A stretch of 64,000 bases of DNA from Candidatus Poribacteria bacterium (GCA_028820655.1 JAPPIK010000006.1:46841-110840); one strand, 5' to 3'. Counted from the stretch's first letter, positions 38,283 to 47,512 are shown. Made by a program: numbers and translations. The notes: generated by a model from the letters alone, not told the origin.

Positions 38283-38890
38283 ATGCACAATCGAATAGCG
38301 GCTGCAACATCGGTTCTTTTTAATCCACTTCTCACGCCAATTGCGGCTACCTTGGTAATCTCCAACACCTACGCTGAAACCGCACGCGAGATGCTAATGT
38401 GGATGGGAATCGCTTTCACTTTTTTTCCCTATTGCCGGTCTTTTTCATCTTTATCCTCTTTCGCCTAGGGAGGGTGAGTAACCTCAACCTTGAGGTCAAA
38501 GAGCAGCGCACGTTGCCGATACTCTTTGCCATAGGCGCGGCATGCATCGGGCTAGGCATTTTCTACATCATTGGCTCCCCGCGACAGATTATATGGGCGG
38601 GGATCGCCTATATCGCAAACGGAATTATCTTCGGCGCCATCACACAAGTCTGGAAAATCAGCTTCCACACGGGGGTGTTCACCGGTTGTGTTACCGTGCT
38701 TGTGCTGATTCTTCCTGACGCCAATTTTGCTTGGCTGTTTCTCATGGTACCGCTTATCGCGTGGGCGCGAGTTCGACGGAAAAGACATACCCTCGTTCAA
38801 ACGGCTGTCGGTGCACTCATAGCGCTTGTCAACACCGTCGTGCTTCTGTGGGCGGGCGGGTTCGGCGTATTGGGAGCGGCAATTCGGTGA
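38283..38890 (+). pseudogene. PAP2-like membrane protein gene with a frameshift at a T7 run
   Basis: The first frame (38283-38468) encodes a hydrophobic N-terminus (MHNRIAAATSVLFNPLLTP...MWMGIAFTFF). The natural continuation is in the -1 frame through 38890: LLPVFFIFILFRLGRV, KEQRTLPILF, KISFHTGVFTGC, ARVRRKRHTLVQTAVGALIA. The last segments resemble the PAP2 phosphatase motifs (SxxH, then RxxxxxHT). The switch falls at seven T residues (38420-38426), which in the reading frame form the heptamer T-TTT-TTT. A one-base loss, an assembly error or slippage would all explain it. If intact, the product would be about 200 aa. Confidence 0.7.
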
Positions 38891-38957
38891 GAATGGCGCA
38901 GCGACGGACTGAGCAATCGGGTGTGGATAAGCAGTAGGCCTCGAAACCCGGCTGCCC

Positions 38958-39797
38958 TCAGTTCAGCATCGGAAGGTTGTCCCACTCGCAGTCCAAGCAA
39001 AAGTATCTTCCCACATCAATCTTCTGAACCGGTCCCGCGCATTTCGGACACACCTTCTCTTTTTCCTTTGCCTTATCCATTGCGTCAGGTGAAAACATCA
39101 GGAGCTGATTTCCTTCCGCGGGGCGTTCGGATTCCTCGGGATCGGTGCTCGCAAGGGCGTCAATAACATCCTGAGGGTGCAGATTGAACGGAGGCGGCGT
39201 GTTAGTGACCAAATCGATGAAATCGCTGCGATACACATTGATCGCATGCGACTCGATCGCTTGCCGCATGAAAAGTGTATACTTGCTCGGGGCAATCAAG
39301 TAGGCTTCTGTATCTTGAAGTTGCGTTTTGCGGCTCACGACAAACTCATAGTCGCCGAATGTCAGGCGGTTGCGGGGGTTCGTGCCACAGATTTCAAACG
39401 CTTCGCGGGTGCGATTCGGAGACATGAGAAGGCAGTATAACCGGTGAGAAAATCGATCGAGACTATTCATCGGCAGGAAAATGTCGGGTTGAGCGATACG
39501 TTGTAGAAACCCGATAAATGCTTCATAGACATAACCCATTGCCTCGTTCAATGCTTCAGATCCCACACTCGCAATTGACCTGCCCGCAAACAGAGGGAGA
39601 AACTCTCGCGAGTGCGCGTGAATGTCAACTTCGACATCAATATTCTGTTGCTCGTTGCGTTCCGAAATGCGGCACAGGCGCTCGACCGGTTGATGAGTAA
39701 CTTTTATGGTGAATGGAAGCATGAAGTCATTGATAAGATAATCGGAATAACCTACGTGCCGCCTTTGAAGGGCAAGGGATCTCTGTGGGATTGCCAT
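38958..39797 (-). CDS. Unknown protein with C-terminal zinc ribbon
   Basis: 279 aa from the ATG at 39797 (a GTG at 39806 is also possible). The N-terminal 220 residues are mixed alpha/beta with no recognised motif. After an acidic linker the protein ends with a zinc ribbon, CPKCAGPV...FCLDCEWDNLP, four Cys in two CxxC pairs. The opening MAIPQRSLALQRRHVGYSDYLIND is not a signal peptide, so it is probably cytoplasmic. Nothing around it indicates a role. Confidence 0.7.
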   Translation of the reverse strand: MAIPQRSLALQRRHVGYSDYLINDFMLPFTIKVTHQPVERLCRISERNEQQNIDVEVDIHAHSREFLPLFAGRSIASVGSEALNEAMGYVYEAFIGFLQRIAQPDIFLPMNSLDRFSHRLYCLLMSPNRTREAFEICGTNPRNRLTFGDYEFVVSRKTQLQDTEAYLIAPSKYTLFMRQAIESHAINVYRSDFIDLVTNTPPPFNLHPQDVIDALASTDPEESERPAEGNQLLMFSPDAMDKAKEKEKVCPKCAGPVQKIDVGRYFCLDCEWDNLPMLN

Positions 39798-40107
39798 CGA
39801 GGTCACTAGCCGCTCCGTTAATCACTTGCTTTTCGCTCGCTTGATCAGCCAGATTGTGATTGTCATTTGCAACCCGACAGTTTTCCTTATGAAATCCGCG
39901 TAATCAATGAACTATTCTCAAGCGGAAGCGGCGGCGCATACCTGAAATCTTATTTCTAGCAACTTGGGTTAGAGTAATGGTAGGAAAAAATCCATAGATG
40001 CATTTCCTTAAGCCAAAGAATTAGTCTATCATAGCGTTTCCCGCGTGTCCAGAAAAACCCTTTCTCGCGACAAAACAGCGAGTCGGCGCGGTCGCGCGAG
40101 ATTGTCC
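39798..40107. other. Intergenic region, no gene seen
   Basis: Between the zinc-ribbon gene (leftward) and the UPF0261 promoter. No repeat or coding frame stands out. Confidence 0.4.
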
Positions 40108-40136
40108 TTGACCTCGGATCTCGCGCAAACTATAAT
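40108..40136 (+). promoter_or_regulatory. Probable sigma70-type promoter of the UPF0261 gene
   Basis: TTGACC (40108-40113) and TATAAT (40131-40136) are 17 bp apart, about 75 bp before the ATG at 40210. Confidence 0.65.
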
Positions 40137-40209
40137 GCCCGTCCAAATAATGAAACTCATCGTTGAAGAATCGCTTTGGTGGAGTCGATAACTGACGGAG
40201 GGATTAACC

Positions 40210-41418
40210 ATGTCGAGAACGGCTTGCTTGGTGGGAACATTGGATACGAAGGGTCCGGAGTTTAAGTTCCTTCGAGAGCGCATAGAGGCGAGTAACGTCG
40301 CAACCTACGTTATCAATACCGGTATTCTGGGAGATCCGCAATTCGAACCGGATGTGTCCGCCGAGCAAGTAGCGAACGCGGGCGGAACATCGCTGACTGC
40401 GCTCAGACATGAGGGTGATCGAGGAAATAGTGTCGCCGCGATGGCGAACGGAGCCGCACAGATTGTCGAGCGACTAAACAACGATGAAGTAATCGACGGC
40501 ATTATTTCACTTGGAGGATCGGCCGGAACAACCATTGGGACGACCGCAATGCGGGCGCTGCCTGTCGGTGTTCCGAAGCTGATGGTTTCCACGTTAGCCT
40601 CCGGCGATACCAGCCCCTATGTGGACACGAAAGATATAACGATGATGTATTCTGTCGTGGACATCGCCGGCGTTAACAGCCTCTCGCGCCAAATCCTGAC
40701 GAATGCCGCGGGGGCGATTGCCGGTATGATTAACGCCGAGGTGCCCGAAGCCGATGACAAACCTTTAATTGCCGCGACAATGTTTGGAGTGACAACCCCG
40801 TGTGTGACCAAGGCCCGCGAGATTCTTGAAGCAGCCGGATATGAAGTCCTTGTTTTCCACGCGACGGGTACCGGTGGACGTGCAATGGAAGATCTGGTGC
40901 GCGGCGGATTTATCGTGGGCGTCCTTGATGCCACAACGACCGAATTGGCCGACGAGTTGGTTGGCGGAGTGTTGAGCGCGGGCCCGGACCGCCTCGAAGC
41001 CGCGGGAAATCAGCCCATTCCGCAGGTGGTCGCGCCGGGTGCGTTGGATATGGTGAACTTCGGTCCGCCCGATACAGTGCCGGAGAAATTCAAGGAGAGG
41101 AAGTTCTACCAACATAACCCCACAATCACGCTCATGCGCACAACCGTAGACGAAAATGCCGAGTTGGGGAAAATCATGGCGCAAAAACTGAGCCGGGCAA
41201 AAGGACCGACTACCGTGATGATTCCCAAGGGAGGCGTCTCCGCCATCGACGCTCACGGGCAACCGTTCGATTCGCCGGAAGCCAGGGCGGCGTGGATTGA
41301 AAACTTGAAGGCAAACGCGGCGGACAATGTGAAGGTTATAGAGATGGACAACAACATAAACGATGACACATTCGCCACGCGGCTTGCCGAGACGTTGTTG
41401 CAGAGCTTAAACCACTAA
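40210..41418 (+). CDS. Tm-1-like ATP-binding domain protein (UPF0261)
   Basis: 402 aa. Named from resemblance to the tomato Tm-1 N-terminal domain, which binds ATP. Signature segments: VGTLDTKGPEFKFLRERI near the start, GGSAGTTIGTTAMRALPVGVPKLMVSTLASGD, DIAGVNSLSRQIL, MFGVTTPCVTKAREIL, VFHATGTGGRAMEDLVR, PTTVMIPKGGVSAID. The start has GGAGGG upstream and its own promoter. The biochemical function of bacterial members is unknown. Genes of this family are common in Poribacteria-like genomes. Confidence 0.93.
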   Translation: MSRTACLVGTLDTKGPEFKFLRERIEASNVATYVINTGILGDPQFEPDVSAEQVANAGGTSLTALRHEGDRGNSVAAMANGAAQIVERLNNDEVIDGIISLGGSAGTTIGTTAMRALPVGVPKLMVSTLASGDTSPYVDTKDITMMYSVVDIAGVNSLSRQILTNAAGAIAGMINAEVPEADDKPLIAATMFGVTTPCVTKAREILEAAGYEVLVFHATGTGGRAMEDLVRGGFIVGVLDATTTELADELVGGVLSAGPDRLEAAGNQPIPQVVAPGALDMVNFGPPDTVPEKFKERKFYQHNPTITLMRTTVDENAELGKIMAQKLSRAKGPTTVMIPKGGVSAIDAHGQPFDSPEARAAWIENLKANAADNVKVIEMDNNINDDTFATRLAETLLQSLNH

Positions 41419-41914
41419 GGCAGTTTTCCTTCGTGCCGGGAGAACTCTGACACCTTCGCGGACTTCCCCTGTGCCGTCCCATGGTTGCCACCTATCCCGT
41501 CCCCTTCCCGCTCATTCCGGATTGCCATATTCAGACCATGACGCGCGCGAATAACGATCAACCGACCGAAATAGGAGGGTTCAAGCGATCAAGTGGCGAG
41601 TTCGATAGAAATGACGGGATTATAAAGATGCTCCAGACGAGCGAATAAATCAACGAAACGGATCAAACGTGCAGTAGATCTCCCATAGAAAGATTGGCTC
41701 CCCTAGTACCGGATTGCAATCGCCAAATGGTCGAACTCCCCACCTCGTGGCTTCACCGGAGGCAAATTTGGCTTGAAACAGCCTTGAGAGATTTGATACA
41801 CTGTCCTTTGATGACTTCGGCTCAAGCCCCCGGATTGAAGAACCTCCAAGGGTTTTAGCGTCATTCTGTTTAGCCGGAAAACCGCACCCAAGGATTAAAT
41901 TGGAGAAAACAAGG
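41419..41914. other. Intergenic region with a dispersed-repeat copy
   Basis: A degenerate copy of the dispersed repeat is at 41587-41612 (GATCAAGTGGCGAG followed by TTCGATAGAAATG). The rest holds no convincing gene; a 111-codon minus-strand frame at 41650-41985 overlaps the next gene and matches nothing. Confidence 0.45.
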
Positions 41915-42466
41915 ATGAAACGCAGTCTCTGCATTCCGCTGCTAGTCGTGTCTTGCTTCGTAGCAGGTTGCAATGCCGGCTTCATGAGCGCTCTCGTGGC
42001 ACCGCAGGAGTGGAGCGAAAATTACGCGCTGCTTGAGGGAGCAACCTGTACCGCTCCAGGTATGATTGACGGAGATTTGGAAACTGTAGCCGTATCCCAA
42101 GGTCGTAATATTGTGGTTAATTTACCAACGCGCAAGACAATCCACCGAATAGTCATACGTGAGACAAATATCGAAGATTTGATCGTATATCATAAGATTG
42201 GCGGAGAAGGGGAGTGGAAAAGAATCGATAAGATTAAGAAAAAGCGTCCATCGACAATCGACATGCGAGTCAGCGTTGTTACGGACGCCATTCGAATCAG
42301 GGTTGGAGGAACTTTCGACGATGAAAGGATTGCGGGACAATATTCCTACCAGATTGGCGCGGTAAGAAACCGTCAGGTCAAGCGCGGCGCCCCTGCCGCA
42401 AAAGAGATTGAACTCTACGGGTTTGTACAGAAAAAACCTCAAGCAACGAGTGAATCCTCAAATTAA
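41915..42466 (+). CDS. Lipoprotein with discoidin-like domain
   Basis: 183 aa from the ATG at 41915. The lipobox is LVVSCFVAGCN. The mature domain (TAPGMIDGDLETVAVSQGRNIVVNLPTRKTIHRIVIRE, then AIRIRVGGTFDD, AAKEIELYGFVQK) follows the F5/8 type C pattern, in which an opening 'inventory of dispersed change' sequence ends in an EIELYG-type strand. Such domains bind carbohydrate or other surface ligands. An unusual point is that discoidin-like modules rarely form nearly the whole lipoprotein. It converges with the 933-aa VWA gene. Confidence 0.75.
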   Translation: MKRSLCIPLLVVSCFVAGCNAGFMSALVAPQEWSENYALLEGATCTAPGMIDGDLETVAVSQGRNIVVNLPTRKTIHRIVIRETNIEDLIVYHKIGGEGEWKRIDKIKKKRPSTIDMRVSVVTDAIRIRVGGTFDDERIAGQYSYQIGAVRNRQVKRGAPAAKEIELYGFVQKKPQATSESSN

Positions 42467-42502
42467 TGCGTCGACTTCGCTACGATCCCGCCGCAGCAAA
42501 AT

Positions 42503-45304
42503 TCAGCCGCCTTGTGCTCGCCGCTTAGCTCGCAACAGCCGCCCCATGTTCCCCTCGCCTTGAATCGCAGCCGAAGCGTTATTCTCCCTCGCTAATACCA
42601 TCTTTGCCAAATCCACCTTCCGAGATATTTGCGCGCTCTTTGATATTCCAGCCAATTCCGCTTTGCGGGCGCTCAGTCGGCTCATCGTTCCGGTTGACTC
42701 GCCTTTCTCGCTGCGGCGAAACGCCGCCACCTGTTCCCGAAGTTGCGTGACGTAGCCGCTAGCCACGCTGAATCGGCGAAGAATCATCTCAAGCACAAAC
42801 ATGAGAATTCCCGCCATTAGAAGTAGATGCGAAAGTGATTGGGGTGTCTCGACCGCGGTGCCGGTATGTTTCGCAATCTGCTTGGGGGTAGGTTCAAAAA
42901 TGCCGTTCGTACGCCTGGCGAGCGAGCCGAGAAGCCGAAGGTTGGTTTCAAACTCGCTGTACTCCGCGGGATATGAAAGCGCAAGATTCGCCCGCCTCGT
43001 TCCGCTAACGCGGCCGTCACGTTCCATTTGCGCCGTGACCAAATAGACTCCGGTCTCACCGATAGTGAATTCCCCGATGAACCGTGTCGGCGTTTGCCGA
43101 TGCATCTCGACGATTTTCCCCGCTCCATTAGGCGGTGCGACGCGAACATCGAACCTCTGATTACTGGTAACTGTACCGGCGTTTGCAATATCGATAACTA
43201 CTTGGCCGACACCGCCACGGTGAGAAACGTCGAGGTCGAAGTCCCCGCTGCCCTCGTGCGCGGGCGCCGCCCAATTCACCACTTGCCCCCAAAATTTGCC
43301 AAACTGTTCCCATTCTATCCACTCCGCCGCCCACCCGGGTTTCACATCCGAGGTAAACGCCGCGGTTTTTCCGAATCCGTAATGCCATGCAGCGAGAATC
43401 GGGTGTTCTTCGTGAGAACGGATATAAACCTGACTGTATTCCTTTTCCGAAGTTGCAATGTAGCCGTGCAATCTCGGCAACTGGACAATACCCGCCATGA
43501 TCCTCGACCCGGGCTCGCTAATTACCGGTTGAAAAGCCCCCTGAACCATGTATTTCTGGGTTTGTCTCACCTCATCCGCCAGTATCTTCGGCAATTGATT
43601 CACATTGGCGACGGCCACATAGTTCCCTTTTCCTCGCTCCGCAATCGCTTGCATGAGGTCCTGCGCAGCATCGCCGGTAGCAATCGTCGTCACATAAATG
43701 TCGTCACCCGCGATCCGTTCCGCCAACGTGTTAAAATCCCCGTGAGACCTGCCGTCGGACAGAAGAATTAGATGCTTCTGTTTGACTTCAAGGGCCCTGA
43801 GTTTATCGTGCGCTCGCTTGAGTGCGGGATACATCTTTGTGCCGCCCGAGGGGGTTAGTCTGCCAACTTCGCGGATAATCTTCTCATGATCCGTCGTGGG
43901 CGAGATCTCTAAGCCGATGTTGGCGGCAAAACCGATTACACCCGCCATGTCCTTCTTATCCAACTCGCGCACCCCGGCTCGAATACCTTCAATCGCCAGT
44001 TGAATCTTCTGATCCGCTCCGACGTAATTTGCCATGCTTCCGGACGTATCGATAACGAACATCAGCGCCAAGGATTCTTTCCGCTGCTTCGGTGTCATGT
44101 CAACGGGCAAAACTCGCTCAAGGGCGGTGTCGTGATAGCCGCCCATCCCGAATGCGCGCTCCCCGCCGATCACTACCAATCCCTTCCCCAGGTCGCGGAC
44201 ATAGCTCTCAATCGGATCCATCCGCGCCTTTGAAAGATCATCAGCCGATACGTTGCTCAGAATCACTACCGCAAAGTTCCGCAATTCGGCTAACTCGGTC
44301 GTGAGTTCATGCGGCAAAGCGATGTCCACCGCGAAACCGCTGGTTTCAAGGACGCCTCTTAGTGCATCGGTCTGCCCCGCGTCGCCCGCTACATACAGTA
44401 TGTGAGGTTTGCCACTCACACTGACATAACCGTATGCTTCGTTGTTCTCTAGAATGGCATCCCGCTCCGTAATCTTGAATTGATAGGTGTAACTCCCCTG
44501 CTCCGGGATCCGTTGCTCCGGTAATTTGACTTCTTGTTTCCCCGGTTTCAGCGTAATAGACTGTGCATCAGAAACCGGTTTGCCGTCACGGTGCAGTTGA
44601 ATCTCCACCGGCTTGGTCCCCGTGCTTTCGACAATCGCGCGCACGGAGAACGTTTGACCGGATATCACCTGCGAAGGAAGATGAAGCTCCCGCACCCAGA
44701 CCTCGTCGGCTCTGGCGGAATTCAGCGGGATCGTAAAGATTTCAATCCCGCTCGCTTGAGCGAGGTCCACGAGTGGATTCAAATCGCCGGCGTTCTGCAA
44801 TCCATCGCTCAGGAGCACGATTCGCTTCTGCCCATCGTCGGGTAGAATGCGCATCGCTAGATGAAGCGCCTCCGAGATGTCCGTCGCATCATAATCCAGC
44901 GCCGCTTCCGACAGGATAGCGGGTGTGAAATCCGGTTGCACCGTCTTCGAGTGCATGGGAGTGGAAGCTGTCGACTGCGCGGCGAACGAGATGACACTGT
45001 ACAGATCGGTCGGCTCCAACTCGTCAATCGCGGCATTGATTAGATCGATTCCCTTCTGCCGTTCTCCCGTTGGGACACTCTCCGAAACATCCATGAGGAA
45101 GGCAACAGCGAGCACATCGTCGCGGTGGTTGCGGTGCAGACCCGCCAGCGCCAGGACAAAACACAGTACGGCAATCGTTCGCAGGAGGAGCGTGGTCGAC
45201 TTCCTCCATTGCGAGGCTTCGACGCGCGTGCCGCGATGGATGATCAGCAGCAGTGGAATGCTAATGAATAACAACAAGAAAAGGGGAGTGTCAAGGTGAA
45301 CCAT
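42503..45304 (-). CDS. Large membrane protein with two von Willebrand A domains and an amidotransferase-like domain
   Basis: 933 aa from the ATG at 45304 (MVHLDTPLFLLLFISIPLLLII). Two N-terminal helices are followed by VWA domain 1 (AFLMDVSESVPTG), then a beta-rich part (VWVRELHLPSQVISGQTFSVRA). A glutamine-amidotransferase-like domain comes next (HILYVAGDAGQTDALRGVLE, GLVVIGGERAFGMGGY). VWA domain 2 has a complete metal site (LMFVIDTSGSMANY, about residues 418-422). A C-terminal helix (LLLMAGILMFVLEMILRRF) is followed by a basic tail. This layout matches large planctomycete/Poribacteria-type VWA proteins; the amidotransferase-like part lacks an obvious catalytic Cys, so it is probably structural. 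Confidence 0.88.
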   Translation of the reverse strand: MVHLDTPLFLLLFISIPLLLIIHRGTRVEASQWRKSTTLLLRTIAVLCFVLALAGLHRNHRDDVLAVAFLMDVSESVPTGERQKGIDLINAAIDELEPTDLYSVISFAAQSTASTPMHSKTVQPDFTPAILSEAALDYDATDISEALHLAMRILPDDGQKRIVLLSDGLQNAGDLNPLVDLAQASGIEIFTIPLNSARADEVWVRELHLPSQVISGQTFSVRAIVESTGTKPVEIQLHRDGKPVSDAQSITLKPGKQEVKLPEQRIPEQGSYTYQFKITERDAILENNEAYGYVSVSGKPHILYVAGDAGQTDALRGVLETSGFAVDIALPHELTTELAELRNFAVVILSNVSADDLSKARMDPIESYVRDLGKGLVVIGGERAFGMGGYHDTALERVLPVDMTPKQRKESLALMFVIDTSGSMANYVGADQKIQLAIEGIRAGVRELDKKDMAGVIGFAANIGLEISPTTDHEKIIREVGRLTPSGGTKMYPALKRAHDKLRALEVKQKHLILLSDGRSHGDFNTLAERIAGDDIYVTTIATGDAAQDLMQAIAERGKGNYVAVANVNQLPKILADEVRQTQKYMVQGAFQPVISEPGSRIMAGIVQLPRLHGYIATSEKEYSQVYIRSHEEHPILAAWHYGFGKTAAFTSDVKPGWAAEWIEWEQFGKFWGQVVNWAAPAHEGSGDFDLDVSHRGGVGQVVIDIANAGTVTSNQRFDVRVAPPNGAGKIVEMHRQTPTRFIGEFTIGETGVYLVTAQMERDGRVSGTRRANLALSYPAEYSEFETNLRLLGSLARRTNGIFEPTPKQIAKHTGTAVETPQSLSHLLLMAGILMFVLEMILRRFSVASGYVTQLREQVAAFRRSEKGESTGTMSRLSARKAELAGISKSAQISRKVDLAKMVLARENNASAAIQGEGNMGRLLRAKRRAQGG

Positions 45305-45664
45305 GGCAAAAGGGATCAACCGAACGGATAGTGAGGGCGATAGCAAATCCCTCAACCGAATGGATAGTGAAGTGAGGGAGCGACTGATCGGCTAGGGACG
45401 GCGCTGGAACTCCCATAGCAAATCTCTCAACAATAGACTGGACAAGGAATTAACCACCTCGCACCGGCAAAAGTGAGAGGTGCGAATGGACCTAATGGGA
45501 CACGATGCCGTGGACTCATACGAGCGAGGGCCGCGCTCTAGCATCCGAACTACTACCCATGAAAGAGGCGTGCGCTCGACTCAAATGCAATCTCATTGTG
45601 AATGCACCGGCTGAAACCCTCGCGACCGCTTAGATTTTCCGACCACGAACACCTTCAGGAATAC
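45305..45664. repeat. Intergenic region with two related copies of the dispersed repeat
   Basis: The first copy (45314-45350, GATCAACCGAACGGATAG...GCGATAGCAAATCC) is followed by a second degenerate one starting near 45351 (CTCAACCGAATGGATAG). No gene is visible. Confidence 0.5.
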
Positions 45665-46084
45665 TCAAAACAGGTCTTCTCCTGGCAGTTCCGATGCCTG
45701 CCGAATCCAATTCGCCATTTGCTCTTCGTCGTACGGAGTATCCTCGTGGATGTGAAAATAGCGCACCGCCTCATGCTTGGATTTGACGGGAGGGACAGGA
45801 CACAGCGACGCGCCGTTAAGGAAAGTCACCTTGATATACTTCGTGAAGCAATGGAACGAGAGGAACCAGCCCCGACCCTCAACGCCGTAGAAGGGAGAGT
45901 TCCACCTCACCGCCTTGCGAACTTGGGGCACGGTGCGGGCGATGAGCGCGTCCAGGCTGCGTCCGGCGCCGTGTTTCCAGCCCGGCATGGCCGCGATGTA
46001 TGCCCGTACGGGGGCGTCGCCGTCACCCTTTGGAATTTGCGGGTTGCCGCCGGACAGAAGTTTCGGTTTATCTGCGTTTTTCAT
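45665..46084 (-). CDS. DUF1801-domain protein
   Basis: 139 aa cytoplasmic protein. The arrangement PVRAYIAAMPGWKHGAGRSLDALIARTVPQVRKAVRWNSPFYG and FHCFTKYIKVTFLNGASL matches the YdhG/DUF1801 family (iron-chaperone-like fold). These proteins are small and stand alone; their function is not settled. ATG at 46084. Confidence 0.85.
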   Translation of the reverse strand: MKNADKPKLLSGGNPQIPKGDGDAPVRAYIAAMPGWKHGAGRSLDALIARTVPQVRKAVRWNSPFYGVEGRGWFLSFHCFTKYIKVTFLNGASLCPVPPVKSKHEAVRYFHIHEDTPYDEEQMANWIRQASELPGEDLF

Positions 46085-46507
46085 ATAGATGATTATACCT
46101 TATCACAATTGGACAACCAATGGTGCTAGTTCGAAATCTCGAGGATAACGAGGACAATAGGCGGGACATTCTGTCCCAACACTGGTGAAGAATCTACCGC
46201 AGAGGCTAGTGAAGTCACCTTGGCTTTGCGCGAAAGTGCAATTCTGAATTGCCATATTGTAGGGTGCAATCAAGCGAGTGGATAGCGAGTGATCAAGGGA
46301 GTGGCTAGCGACCGCGATAGAAATCCCATAGAAATCCCTGCGCACCAGCCTTTGAAAGCACCTGTGGCACGACAAGTGTATAGTACCGGACAGTAACTCA
46401 CATCGGAGTCTCGCGCGTGCCCAAGCGAGAAAATATCGACCAACCGACTAAACCGGATTGTACTGAAGGGGAGTGTTATGTAAATGGGCGAGAAACTGGG
46501 GATGGGA
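46085..46507. other. Intergenic region with dispersed repeat
   Basis: Holds the best-preserved leftward copy of the dispersed repeat (46291-46326) and, just before it, a truncated related piece (GAGTGGATAGCGAGT). No gene is recognised. Confidence 0.5.
46291..46326 (-). repeat. Dispersed ~36-bp repeat, copy B
   Basis: The reverse complement matches 25364-25400 nearly base for base (TCTATCGCGGTCG, then CCACTCCCTTGATC). Confidence 0.75.
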
Positions 46508-46870
46508 TTATGAGGAAACGTCTTGCAGCGCTTCGACCATTTCGCGCAGTTGCTGAATTTCGGTTCTGATTTCCTTCCAGTCTCTTTCCTTATAGGCAAT
46601 AACGATTTGAGGGATTGCTACGGCGGCGGCTATTAACCCAACGAGTGCGATCACCATAAGCCGCATATCCCCGAGTCTTTTGTCTACGGCGTCAATTCTG
46701 GCACTCAAGCTTCTATCTAAGCCATCAATTTTAAGATCTATGTACTCCCGCGTGCGCTTTTCGGACACCGCAATTTCTTCTCGGATGACAGCGCGCAACT
46801 CCTCCTTCGTCAATTCGGCAATGGCAGGTGATGCCACAAGTAGCGAATATAGAACTGTTATGAACTTCAT
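46508..46870 (-). CDS. Small coiled-coil membrane protein
   Basis: 120 aa from the ATG at 46870 (MKFITVLYSLLVASPAIAEL, a probable signal peptide). A helical segment (RAVIREEIAVSEKRTREYIDLKIDGLDRSLSARIDAVDKRL) is followed by one membrane helix (MRLMVIALVGLIAAAVAIPQIVIAY) and a second short helix. This resembles families of small proteins with a coiled coil preceding one transmembrane span. Function unknown. A dispersed-repeat copy lies just upstream. Confidence 0.7.
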   Translation of the reverse strand: MKFITVLYSLLVASPAIAELTKEELRAVIREEIAVSEKRTREYIDLKIDGLDRSLSARIDAVDKRLGDMRLMVIALVGLIAAAVAIPQIVIAYKERDWKEIRTEIQQLREMVEALQDVSS

Positions 46871-46893
46871 GAGTGGCCAATCAAGCGAAAAGC

Positions 46894-46929
46894 GATCAAG
46901 TGACCGGATAGGGAACGCGATAGAAAACC
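46894..46929 (-). repeat. Dispersed ~36-bp repeat, copy C
   Basis: A degenerate copy: GATCAAGTGACCGGATAG, then GCGATAGAAAACC. It lies upstream of the gene at 46508-46870, between it and the tRNA-Ala. Confidence 0.65.
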
Positions 46930-47040
46930 CCGCGCGAAAGTATCTACCGAAAATACGACAACCTGTAGGAGCGATCTCCGAATCGCGACTCCGAACCATC
47001 GTCGTGACACGCGTGCCCCGCTTTCAGGAAGGATGTGAAT

Positions 47041-47112
47041 GGAGCAGACGGGATTCGAACCCGTGACCTCATCCGTGCGAGGGATGCGCTCTCCCATCTG
47101 AGCTACTGCCCC
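47041..47112 (-). tRNA. tRNA-Ala (anticodon CGC)
   Basis: Cloverleaf on the minus strand: acceptor GGGGCAG/CTGCTCC with one G-T pair, anticodon stem CATCC/GGATG around CTCGCAC, T-loop TTCGAAT. The discriminator base would be A, and no CCA is encoded. Confidence 0.93.
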
Positions 47113-47212
47113 GTATGGCGTTGAATTATTGAATTGTGTTATGACGGCAAATTATTTTCCCGCTAGGCGTAACGCCGCGTATTAAAAGTATGTATGTCTT
47201 CATGACGATGTT

Positions 47213-47512
47213 TTATTCGAATCTCCCAATTTCTTCCAAATTCGTACTTTCTATTGAACCGTCCTTGTAACATTCATACCACTCGTTAGCATTGGGAATA
47301 TTCGTCATCTCCTTCTCCGCCCGCTTGGCATCTTCTTTGGATTTCCAGTACACGATGTCCGTGTAGCCGCCGGTATTATCTTTGTGAATTTCCCATTTTA
47401 TAAAACCGGGCCGCTTCGTCATCCAACTCTCAACCACTTGATTGGCAATTTCAAGCAAATGCTCTTCGGTAACCTCGTCTGCCAGTTGATAGGTGATGAT
47501 GTCTTTGTACAT
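47213..47512 (-). CDS. Small antibiotic-biosynthesis-monooxygenase-like (ABM) protein
   Basis: 99 aa. The pattern MYKDIITYQLADEVTEEHLLEIANQVVESWMTKRPGFIKWEIHKDNTGGYTDIVYWKSKEDAKRAEKEM has the ferredoxin-like dimeric barrel look: strand, helix, PGF turn, strands ending in VYWKSKEDAKRA. It resembles ABM/Dabb-type proteins; the fold is known for small heme- or quinone-binding enzymes and for non-enzymatic proteins. Function not determinable. Confidence 0.72.
   Translation of the reverse strand: MYKDIITYQLADEVTEEHLLEIANQVVESWMTKRPGFIKWEIHKDNTGGYTDIVYWKSKEDAKRAEKEMTNIPNANEWYECYKDGSIESTNLEEIGRFE

Noticed and set aside
43028-43771. A 247-codon plus-strand frame inside the large VWA gene
   Set aside because: Fully antisense to a well-supported gene and lacks any domain signature.
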